Positions 57,401 to 64,000 of a stretch of 64,000 nucleotides of DNA are shown here, piece after piece. The DNA comes from Alligator mississippiensis (lineage: Eukaryota; Chordata; Crocodylia; Alligatoridae). How positions within the stretch are numbered: the stretch's first letter is position 1; every line of letters starts with the position of its first letter. The stretch lies in contig NC_081828.1 in the NCBI RefSeq assembly GCF_030867095.1, positions 215,481,978-215,545,977 of the forward strand, read 5' to 3'. Under the pieces are notes generated by a model. That model was not told the origin of the DNA. It saw only the letters and a program-made list of their open reading frames with translations, and made no database searches. The translations under genes and the position numbers were made by a program.

Positions 57401-60400
57401 GTCATTTTGTCTAGAGAATCTCAAGTTAGATATGAATGAATCTTGCCCAGTCCTTGGCCTCATTGACTCCTTGGAGCAGCAAGTTCAAGGAGATTTTGGG
57501 GCTGCAAGCCTTCAGGGCAGATCCTCTACGCCATCCGGGACAAAGGGGTCCTGATTCATGATTGGGCTTCCTAGCTGCCACAACAAGAGTGCATGTGTCA
57601 GGTCCCTCTTATTCTTGTACCATGAGTAAGGAAAAGTAACCCTGTGTAGACACAGGTGGACCTCAAGGAGATCAAATGCAGAGCCTCATGGGTATGTGAA
57701 CTGTTCTGGGCCACACTTTTCAAGAGTTGTGATGACTTGGTGGTAACATCATATCGCCTCCCTTACATGAGGATGCCTCATAAAAGTCTTCATCTTCTTC
57801 TCTTAGGTAGGTGTTGCCAAGAGCCAATGATTCAACACCATCCACCAAAAAAAGGTATTTTAACTTACCACCATTTTATCGGCGTGAAACGTTCTTTGGT
57901 AGCAAACACCGGACTGAGTCACCACAATGCCTTGGCCGTGCCGATGGTCATCCTGCCACATCCCAATGTATCTCTCCCCCCTGGAACACAAGAAGAAAGG
58001 AAGAAGTTGGATGATATGTAGAAAGATAACAGGAAAAAAGAAATGTAACTTGAGGTTAAATGAAATACTTGCTACATCTCTAGGAAACCTTTGGGATAGT
58101 GGGGAAATTGTGCTGATGAAAGCTTGCCGTTCAACTGTTTGACTGTTGATCCAGATGAAATACTGTGTTTTCATAAATGTTTCATCCGTAAGGTGCAAAT
58201 CTACCCTGCCTTCTTAATGAACACCAGACATAGTTACTCATCCACATGAGGGCAGATACAAGTTGGAGAACCGTGCACACCGGGTGCTTTTCCATCCCGG
58301 TATCTTTGCAGCCATCCTCCATAACTTACGGATCACTAACTGGTCCCGACAGCAAGACACAATGCTGTAATGCAAACTAAATTGTACACGCGCCCATGCT
58401 CAAACCACTTGGGAGATAAAGGAGGCTGGGACTTCACCACCCATTACTAGCTCCGCAGTAATTGCTTATGTGCCCACTTTTACCCACAGGCAAATAAAAG
58501 CTAACTTGTTGTAGCTGTATCCCATGGAAAATCACCATGAAGCAGATACCACGCAGTAGGTTTCATCCATCTCTACCAGAGTAACTTGCTTAGGAGCATG
58601 GGAACACCGTTTTTTTTCCTCTGAAAGGGGCACTGCAAAGATATTTGGACCTTGTGCTAAGGCAAACTGTGGGTCAATTTTCTTGATATCAACATCATGG
58701 TGTTACCAGTAATACTAGACCCGTTTAGAATAAGTGATGGGACATACAACTCTATCAACACTTATTCTTGTTGTTGTTCAAGAAAACAGGAGTTTTCAGG
58801 AAAACACCATGCCTGACCCTCCCGTGACAACACTTCTAGAAAGAGAATTTGGTTTGGTTTAGGCAGACACTATCAACTATTAAACACAAGAATGTATCAT
58901 CAAAACTGAAACCCTCATTAGTCAAAAGCTAAACAGAGTGTTTCAACCTATCCAAAAATGAAATGCAGGTTTCTCATCCAGAATTTGGAAAATCGGTCTA
59001 TATGTAGCTTTTGGGGCTTGTTATTGTTCCAAAAACGGGACACCCGTCCCTGGCACAATGCCAGTGTTGTGCAATTAACACGTTTTTCTTTACTCGCCCC
59101 CATCTCAAGTTCAACAATAAGACAAAGTGTTGAAGGCCAAGGTTGTGGAAATTATTGCTCTGATTCGCTGTTACCTGTTTTTGTCATCCCAGACTCCATA
59201 GCCGTTCTTCTTGTCGTTTTCCCATTGCCCTGTATACTTAAAGGGATGCTCAGCTGAGGTGCCTTCCAGGATGCCAAAGCCTTGACGCAGGTCATCCTTG
59301 AAGTAGCCCTTGTAGACCATCTCATTTCCATACCTGTAGAAATCAATTGCTTTAAAAAAGCACCTGCTGGGCTGCTTAAAGATCCTGGGCTGGGGACGCT
59401 GTCTCTCTACCACCAGAAATTTGGTTATAGTCTATAAAAAAGTTGTCTATTTTTTCCATCATCTTTCTATTGAAGGAACAGGTAGTCTTGCTCCTGTCAT
59501 TCTGATGGGGCTGAAGACTGAAGTCTAATGGCAGGCCAGGAGCACAGGCAAAGCCAAAAATAATGCAGCACACTACAGAGGAGGTTTTCAACCTTTTTTT
59601 TTTTTTCATTTGCGGACCCCTAAAAAGTTTCACATGGAGGTCTGGACCCCTTTGGAAATTGTGAATGGAGGCATGGATCCCTTTGAACTATAACTGTGGG
59701 TATTCCCATACTTCTTTATCATAGTCATCTTTTGCGGACCCCTTAAACATTGTCAACGGACCCCTTGGGGTCCATGGACTGTAGACTGAAAACCACCGTA
59801 CTAGAGAAATTCTTCTGTTGCAAAGCACTCAGGGAAGCCATAACAGCTCAGAATGGTTTTGACCCTTTGGATTTAAAATCTCTGCCTTTATCTTGTGGAT
59901 CACATGTAGGTGTTTGCACACCAAACAGGGCTAATATTACACACTACTCCAGAATGACTTTGCTGCCACACTTCTGGGTTTAGTTCCAGCAGGGAGATGG
60001 ATTACACTTGACAAAAGCATGCCTAGGACTGCTAGAGCATGAATATGTCATGTGTTACGTGGCGTATTGATGTCTGGCAGTAGCTAGATTATAATTAATG
60101 CTTTGAGAAATAGCTCATGCACCTTAACCTGGTCCCTGATCCATCTGCCTTCTGCTAAGTATGGACTAGAAGACAGCATTTAATCCTTCTAAGAGCCTAG
60201 TTCAGTCTGCTTGCCACTATTCACCATACGGGCTCAAACCATCCTGTTATCCAGTATCCTTTCCCTGAGTGCAGCAAACACTTGATTCTCCAAAGACCAG
60301 CAAAGACACAACGCATGTTAAAAATACTGCTCTACTAGCCAGGTAGTATCCCATCTGACTCCTGGTAATACCCCACATACTGAATCCTGATGGATCACCC

Positions 60401-62962
60401 CATCCAGCCTGCATGTGTGCTACAAGTCCTACGGCAGGGAGGACAGCATGGTCCCATGATAGGGGTAGGCAGAAACACAACCTAATTTCAAAGCCCTTTA
60501 GGCTCTATGACAGAAGTGGATTAACTAGCATAGTCTTACCTATTCTGGTGTTGATATGGTTAATACATTTTGGGTTGCAGACCAAAACTAGGGTTGTAAT
60601 CACTCCTGCTAACCAGCTACCAATCTAGGCTGCACATCAAAAGTATACAAACGTCTAAAGAGACCTTGGTGGTGAAATCCAGTGGTCTTGAAGCTCAGAG
60701 AAGGTGGCCAAGGCTCGTTACAGAGCTGCTTTTTAGCCTAGGTTACACCCAAACTCCCTAATGGGGTTCTGAGATACATGCTAAGCCTGTGGTAATAGGT
60801 TAATGCTACCTTATCCCTCAAGCCTTTCAATGGGAAACTGCAAAGCATCATACATTGCACTCTGTTCTTGAAATCAGCCAAATTCTTGGAACCAGGGTTA
60901 GCACCAGAACCAGAGGAAATGGTTTTCTTCTTTCAAAAACAGCCTGCTTTAGCTCTCCAGGAGGATTATAACACCCCTCTGAACAAGCATGTACATGGCT
61001 GAGGGATGATATAGTTTAGCTCACACAACCCATCAGCCATGAGAGCTGTGTGCATTGCTAAGATGGGGAAGGACTAGAAGAAAAGAGGCATGAAGCCATG
61101 CAAGGTCTTTTGCGGAGCTACCTTTGAGCCATCCATAACACTGGACTTACCATGGAGAGGCCTCACTGTTATTTGACTACAGCCTGCAGGCTAGGTCCCT
61201 GTCCCCTCCTACACAACAGATTTAGGCCTATTCCTCAGTCTTGCCCCTATTCGATGTTGCTGCAATGCAAGGCATCCTGGAACAGAGCTGAAAGCTCCTG
61301 TGGCCTGTCCTACCCTGTGATGCAATTGTGCCAGGACCTTCCTTGATGATGAAGGGACCATTCACCCTTCCAGCGGCTGGCTATTCCCACTCCCCAGAGC
61401 CGCGACCACAGACATTACTTACTCACAGATTCCATAGCCTCTCATTTTGCCTTCAAACCAGTGGCATTTATAGCAGTCAAAGCGATCTTCAGACACGCGA
61501 GGGATAAGGCAGATCCCAAACCTAGAGTCAGACAGGAGACATCAGCACAGGTGAGGGAAGATAGAGGTGGACTGGATTAACATCAGACAGATCACCTAGA
61601 AATAGGGCTCCTCCAGACCTATGAAGCTACCTACATGTGTGCAGCCAGAGCCACCTCTAGTATCGCCTCACCCTAGGTTTGGATTTAGCTTCCCTTGATC
61701 CACCTTGTCATGAGAAGCCAATGAATAAGAGTAACTATTGAGGCTACAACATCTGTATCGTCCAGGAGGAAACGCACTCAGCTCAGTTAATGGCAAACAG
61801 AAGCATCTAGTTGACCAGAGAGAAGCAGCTATAGCACTGTTGGTCTACAAGACAGGCTGTATAAGGACCTCTCTCTTTCCCCATCCCACCTCATGGGCCA
61901 AGTTTGACCCTTGACTTTTCGGGCTAAGCATGAATGAATGCTTCTTGGACTAAAGAATGGTGATTGGAGAGCCCTAGTCTCTGGTCTCTAGGGGAGGACG
62001 GGGACGTTGAACAAGTGCCATTGCAATTGCAAGCTTCATTGCTTTTCTGGCGAGTATTGGGGAGTTATGCCCATCTTGCAGCAAAAGATATACTGGAGGA
62101 ATAAGACTGCTGCTCTGCATCCTGCCTGGACTAGCAGCTCCTGCATCGTGAGGGTCAGCAGTTCCAAGCTACAAACAAGGATGATACCTCTGCAAAGAGA
62201 TTGGCATTCAACTCTTGGCAGACATCGGTCCCACACGTTCCCTACGGACTGTGGCCATAACTCTGCAATGCTTCTCTAAAGGATAAAGCTGGGTGATTAT
62301 CTCCCCCCTGCAATTCAGAATGAAAAAAATGTTTGGGGGTGACCTTTTTTTTTTTTAAATCCAAATAGCTTTTGAGTGTTTATAATTAATCTCCTTTTTA
62401 AATGAAAAGTCCAAACATTTGGCTATCTGAGAAAGAACACACACGCTTGGACTTGAAATGTTTGGTTTTTCAAAGTACCGCTGAACAATTTCAATCCCCC
62501 CAAGGCTCCTTTTTTCAGCAAGAAACTAATACATTAGAGAATGGGATATGGCGACCAAAAGGTTAAGGCATCTCGTTGTGGGTCCACACATGCACATATG
62601 ACTTGTGCTCCTCCAGACACATGCTGAAGGGTCAGTAAACCCAGCTTTAAGTTTACTTGGGCAGTCAAAGGCAACCAGGTGTGATGCTGTCCACATCAGT
62701 CCCTTGCGTGCTAACGGCTGTGAATCCCAATATGCCTTAACCATACCAGCCGAAAGGGTCATTAGGCTCGGAATTGACCTTGATTTAAGTTAAAGACTGA
62801 GAAAAAAATAGCAATACTAGGACCTAAAAGCATGAACACCCAAGCAGTAGTCTCTTAGGTTGATGAGTAAGGGAAGTCAGCCCTACAAAGACGTACCCAT
62901 GTTCCAAGCCCTCTTTGAAGTCTCCAACGTGGTTACGTCCATCGGGCCACTTCAGCGTCCCC
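42413..62962 (-). CDS. ALS2CL: ALS2CL, ALS2 C-terminal-like protein (partial, 5' exons off right edge)
   Basis: ALS2CL is an alsin paralogue that binds RAB5 and alsin and modulates endosome dynamics. Sixteen minus-strand exons with GT/AG borders join in frame into 581 residues plus TAA. They cover the MORN repeats ([75 protein letters not shown]), the middle region ([36 protein letters not shown]) and the VPS9 domain ([51 protein letters not shown]). Alsin itself differs at these positions, and the sequence follows mammalian ALS2CL closely. The RhoGEF/PH half (about 370 residues in human) must lie beyond 64000. It is convergent with JMJD4. No disabling change was seen. Confidence 0.96.
42782..43072. 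mobile_element. hAT MITE, CAGTGGTTCTCAA family, copy 3
   Basis: The ends CTGTGACTCTCAACC and TTGAGAAGTGCTG are decayed, and the flanks are only half alike. Interior homology (gggtgccatgagatcttttt, attcacaagataaacctg, gatggtctttctgagttct) to the copies at 10280 and 32310 is clear. It lies in the last ALS2CL intron. Confidence 0.85.
43409..43505 (-). CDS. ALS2CL: ALS2CL exon: VPS9 domain
   Basis: The 97-base exon encodes [20 protein letters not shown] then [12 protein letters not shown]. The borders are gttttttag and gtaaga. Confidence 0.95.
44025..45147 (+). mobile_element. CR1 LINE fragment, RT domain to 3' end
   Basis: Pieces read [31 protein letters not shown] and [20 protein letters not shown], and the tail is agcccctaatgtctatgaatgtctatgaa. 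The coding frame is interrupted in several places. It lies in an ALS2CL intron, antisense to the gene. Confidence 0.93.
45692..45841 (-). CDS. ALS2CL: ALS2CL exon: VPS9 domain
   Basis: The 150-base exon encodes [20 protein letters not shown], then [20 protein letters not shown], and ends AG before gtgaga. The next exon begins with T, making the junction codon serine where mammals have arginine. Confidence 0.95.
46549..46610 (-). CDS. ALS2CL: ALS2CL exon: VPS9 domain
   Basis: The 62-base exon encodes [20 protein letters not shown] and ends AT before gtgagt. A 228-codon plus-strand frame overlaps it and is a shadow. Confidence 0.93.
47325..48163 (+). mobile_element. CR1 LINE fragment, ORF2 C-terminus and 3' UTR
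   Basis: Pieces read [20 protein letters not shown] and [20 protein letters not shown], with the tail ggttggactaaatgtgacct and ctatgtttctatga. It belongs to the same 3' subfamily as the fragments at 22.6 and 26.2 kb. It ends less than 80 bases from the 43-base ALS2CL exon. Confidence 0.93.
48241..48283 (-). CDS. ALS2CL: ALS2CL small exon (43 bases)
   Basis: It encodes [14 protein letters not shown], matching mammalian [11 protein letters not shown]. The borders are cctttcag and gtagga. Confidence 0.92.
48551..48724 (-). CDS. ALS2CL: ALS2CL exon: start of VPS9 domain region
   Basis: The 174-base exon encodes [20 protein letters not shown], then [20 protein letters not shown] and LLEFLEVQ. 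It lies between ttgacctcag and gtgagt. Confidence 0.95.
48870..48985 (+). mobile_element. Second copy of the retroelement found at 3345
   Basis: CCTGATGAAGGGCGTGTGAG, CCCAAAAGCTTGCAG and TTGGTCTAATAAAAGGTATC align with the minus-strand reading of 3345-3536. Target duplications were not identified. It lies about 150 bases upstream of an ALS2CL exon. Confidence 0.65.
48986..49714. other. ALS2CL intron, no feature seen
   Basis: Unique-looking sequence, with no repeat or exon recognised on either strand. Confidence 0.5.
49715..49783 (-). CDS. ALS2CL: ALS2CL exon: middle region
   Basis: The 69-base exon encodes [20 protein letters not shown] then ET, and ends AG before gtagct. Confidence 0.92.
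50366..50648. mobile_element. hAT-type element, TATCAAAC family
   Basis: An exact AAAAGTAT occurs on both sides (50358-50365 and 50649-50656), matching the 8-bp hAT duplication length. The left end gggtatcaaacatatagccc and the complement of the right end ggggtttcaaatttacc are inverted repeats. The interior gggccagatccagcccatgc is typical of a widespread tetrapod hAT family. Confidence 0.75.
50657..51095 (+). mobile_element. Old CR1-like fragment
   Basis: aagagggcaactaaaatgat at the left and acaggatgctaactagatgg at the right are CR1 C-terminal and tail motifs in order. The middle is not recognised. The hAT element at 50366 may have inserted into it. Confidence 0.5.
51681..51838 (-). CDS. ALS2CL: ALS2CL exon: middle region
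   Basis: The 158-base exon encodes [20 protein letters not shown], then [20 protein letters not shown], and ends CA before gtaagt. Confidence 0.95.
52619..52712 (-). CDS. ALS2CL: ALS2CL exon: middle region
   Basis: The 94-base exon encodes [20 protein letters not shown] then [11 protein letters not shown]. It lies between tgtctcgcag and gtctgt, the latter a slightly weak donor. Confidence 0.93.
52790..52868 (+). mobile_element. CR1 LINE tail fragment
   Basis: gggtcggactcgatgatcta and cctaacatctatgaatctatgaa form a clean CR1 tail in an ALS2CL intron, truncated to about 75 bases. Confidence 0.9.
53103..53160 (-). mobile_element. CR1 LINE tail fragment
   Basis: agggttgaaggggcctccag and aggtcatcgactttaatcct read as the reverse complement of a CR1 tail. 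Confidence 0.6.
53400..53573 (-). CDS. ALS2CL: ALS2CL exon: middle region
   Basis: The 174-base exon encodes [20 protein letters not shown], then [20 protein letters not shown], and ends AG before gtgggt. Confidence 0.95.
53897..54148. mobile_element. MITE with two internal hairpins, Harbinger-like ends
   Basis: The left end GAGCATGTCTACACG and complement of the right end GGGCACGTCTACACA are inverted repeats, and aat/agt flank it as a possible 3-bp duplication. Inside are two separate palindromes: 53934-53981 (GTGCATTTAGTTTAGTACT arm) and 54034-54123 (CAGTAGCCTAATAACACTGC arm, about 29 bases). No coding capacity. Confidence 0.78.
54502..54629 (-). CDS. ALS2CL: ALS2CL exon: end of MORN region
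   Basis: The 128-base exon encodes [20 protein letters not shown], then [20 protein letters not shown], and ends AT before gtaaga. Confidence 0.93.
54918..55020 (-). mobile_element. CR1 LINE 3'-end fragment
   Basis: aatcacagaaattttgagctgg and cccctgctcaaagcagggcc are the reverse complement of a CR1 tail of an older subfamily. Confidence 0.7.
55090..55310. repeat. Possible DNA transposon remnant
   Basis: The repeated phrase gtgcacccccc / gtgcaccccctgg together with ggtgatgcatagcaggtgca resembles a repeat seen in reptile introns. No element ends could be set. The ALS2CL intron onwards to 56341 shows nothing else. Confidence 0.35.
56342..56419 (-). CDS. ALS2CL: ALS2CL exon: MORN region
   Basis: The 78-base exon holds 26 whole codons: [20 protein letters not shown] followed by LLFVGK. 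The donor is gtgagt. Confidence 0.94.
57869..57980 (-). CDS. ALS2CL: ALS2CL exon: MORN repeats
   Basis: The 112-base exon encodes [20 protein letters not shown] then [17 protein letters not shown]. It lies between gtgttccag and gtaagt. Confidence 0.95.
59175..59333 (-). CDS. ALS2CL: ALS2CL exon: MORN repeats
   Basis: The 159-base exon begins [20 protein letters not shown], continues [19 protein letters not shown], and ends AG before gtaaca. Confidence 0.95.
59578..59808. mobile_element. hAT-type MITE, GGTTTTCAACC family
   Basis: The left end gaGGTTTTCAACCTTTTTTT and the right end GACTGAAAACCACCG are inverted. The interior has the repeated word gcggacccc and ttggggtccatggactgtag. agag flanks both sides. 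It lies in an ALS2CL intron. Confidence 0.7.
59810..61422. other. ALS2CL intron, no feature seen
   Basis: Unique-looking AT-rich intron with no exon, RNA gene or recognisable repeat. Confidence 0.5.
61423..61521 (-). CDS. ALS2CL: ALS2CL exon: MORN region
   Basis: The 99-base exon encodes [20 protein letters not shown] and then [10 protein letters not shown]. It ends GA before gtaagt. Confidence 0.93.
61522..62896. other. ALS2CL intron, no feature seen
   Basis: No exon or repeat was recognised. A T-run near 62346 is the only low-complexity stretch. Confidence 0.5.
62897..62962 (-). CDS. ALS2CL: ALS2CL exon: first MORN repeat in window
   Basis: The 66-base exon encodes [20 protein letters not shown] plus HG and is split at both ends (one base in, two bases out). 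It lies between gaattgcag and gtacgt. Confidence 0.94.
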
Positions 62963-63117
62963 CTGCAATTCACAGCAAGCATCAGAGAAGCTCATCATCC
63001 TCTTTATGATTCTCTGACTTAAGCTAAAACACAAAGGACTATGCATGCCCTTGCTCCAAGACACTTGTCACTACGGTTGGGAATCTCTCTCTTGGTATAA
63101 AAACTCAGGGAAGGTCA

Positions 63118-63935
63118 CAGATTCACAGATGTTTTGGGCTAGAAGGGACCTCATGAGATCATCAGGTCCAGCCCCCTGCTCTGGGCAGGAAAGACTGTGG
63201 GAGTCAAATAACCCCAGGCAGCATGGGCGTCCAGTCTCCTTTTGAGGATGTCCAAGGTAGGTGCCTGCTGGGAGTCTAGTCTGAACCATGCAGAAGTATT
63301 TCCTTATATCCAGTCTGAAACTATCTAGGAGTTTATGACCATTGCTCCTGGTTTTCCCCCGGGGCGCTTTGGTAAATAGTTGTTGGCCTGGCTCCTGATG
63401 CTAGGCCAGAATTTGGAACAGGTTTCCAAGGGAGGTGGTGCTCTCCCTTAGCTTGGGGGTCTTCAAGAGGACACTGGATAGGTACCTGGCTGGCGTCGTC
63501 TGACCCCAGCCCTCTTTCCTGCCCAGGACAGGGGGTCAGACTGAATGACCTCTTGAGATCCCTTCCAACCCTAGCAGCTATGAATCTATGCTCTCCCTTC
63601 ATTTATTTGCAAGCTGCCACCAAATTCCCCCAAAGTCTTCTCTTTTCTAGGCTGAACAGTCCCATATTGGTCAGCCTTTCCTCGTATGGCTTGCTCTTCA
63701 GGCCTCTAATCATATAAGTGTCTCTTCTCTGGACTCTCTCAGCATGTCCACATCCTTCTTGAAATGCGGCACCCAGAGCTGGACACAGTGCTCCAGCTGT
63801 GGCCTCACCAATGCCGAGGAGAGCGGGAGAATAACGTCCTTAGTTTTGCTTGAGGTGCATCGGTTGATGCACGCCAGTGTATTGTTTGCTCTGCTAACTG
63901 TAGCATCACACTGGTGGCTCATATATTCATTTTAT
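63118..63935 (-). mobile_element. CR1 LINE fragment, split by another CR1
   Basis: On the minus strand MSHQCDATVSRANNTLACIN and [17 protein letters not shown] are the CR1 ORF2 C-terminus. The 3' tail appears at 63118-63220 as ttgggctagaagggacctcatg. The interval 63409-63592 is in the opposite orientation and interrupts it. Confidence 0.88.
63409..63592 (+). mobile_element. CR1 LINE 3' end nested in an opposite CR1
   Basis: ggccagaatttggaacaggt, cttcaagaggacactggatagg and accctagcagctatgaatctatg form a complete CR1 3' end in plus orientation, flanked on both sides by minus-strand CR1. Confidence 0.87.
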
Positions 63936-64000
63936 GGTCAATTATGGTCAATTAGGTCTAAGATTGTTCTCCAGAGTACACATATCGACTCAAGCGTTTG

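Noticed and set aside
1-64000. CRISPR arrays, bacterial operons, riboswitches or tRNA genes
   Set aside because: No direct-repeat/spacer structure, Shine-Dalgarno organisation or cloverleaf was found; the window is vertebrate genomic DNA.

Overview
The window looks like a crocodilian (alligator-type) genome, with a turtle as the less likely alternative. Coding exons are short and separated by kilobase-scale introns. The repeat load is dominated by chicken-repeat-1 (CR1) LINE fragments ending in tctatgaa-type tails, with many hAT- and Harbinger-like non-autonomous DNA transposons and a few very old MIR-type SINE relics. No bacterial or viral gene organisation is present.

Three host genes are supported. 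SNAP47 runs on the minus strand from about 24.5 kb leftwards. Three coding exons (15675-15179, 6432-5948, 912-785) encode 370 residues, and the last SNARE exon(s) lie beyond position 1. JMJD4 runs on the plus strand. Its six coding exons (28121-36925) join without a frame error into a 427-residue Fe(II)/2-oxoglutarate oxygenase. ALS2CL runs on the minus strand from beyond 64000 to 42413. Sixteen exons join in frame into the C-terminal 581 residues (MORN repeats, middle region, VPS9 domain), while the upstream RhoGEF/PH part is off the right edge.

Layout: 1-24.5 kb is SNAP47 intron and exon sequence, carrying six copies of a fold-back hAT-type MITE family. A CpG island at about 24.5-25.1 kb sits between the head-to-head SNAP47 and JMJD4 genes and probably acts as a bidirectional promoter. 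A roughly 100-bp minisatellite, a GC-rich hairpin, CR1 pieces, Tx1-like LINE fragments and a U2 snRNA-like fragment fill 25.2-28.0 kb (JMJD4 intron 1 by inference). JMJD4 occupies 28-37.6 kb, and about 3-5 kb of intergenic and 3'-UTR sequence separates it from the tail-to-tail ALS2CL gene.

The three genes are neighbours rather than a pathway. SNAP47 is a SNARE of membrane fusion, JMJD4 is a lysyl hydroxylase acting on translation termination factor eRF1, and ALS2CL is a RAB5-directed endosomal regulator. I found no convincing new gene system. The most unusual material is repeat-derived: the fold-back MITE family, one copy of which has expanded internally into a G-rich tandem array beside the shared promoter; a retroelement with exact 14-bp duplications and a hammerhead-like core; and nested DNA transposons. 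All homology statements come from remembered protein families and reading the bases; no search was run.
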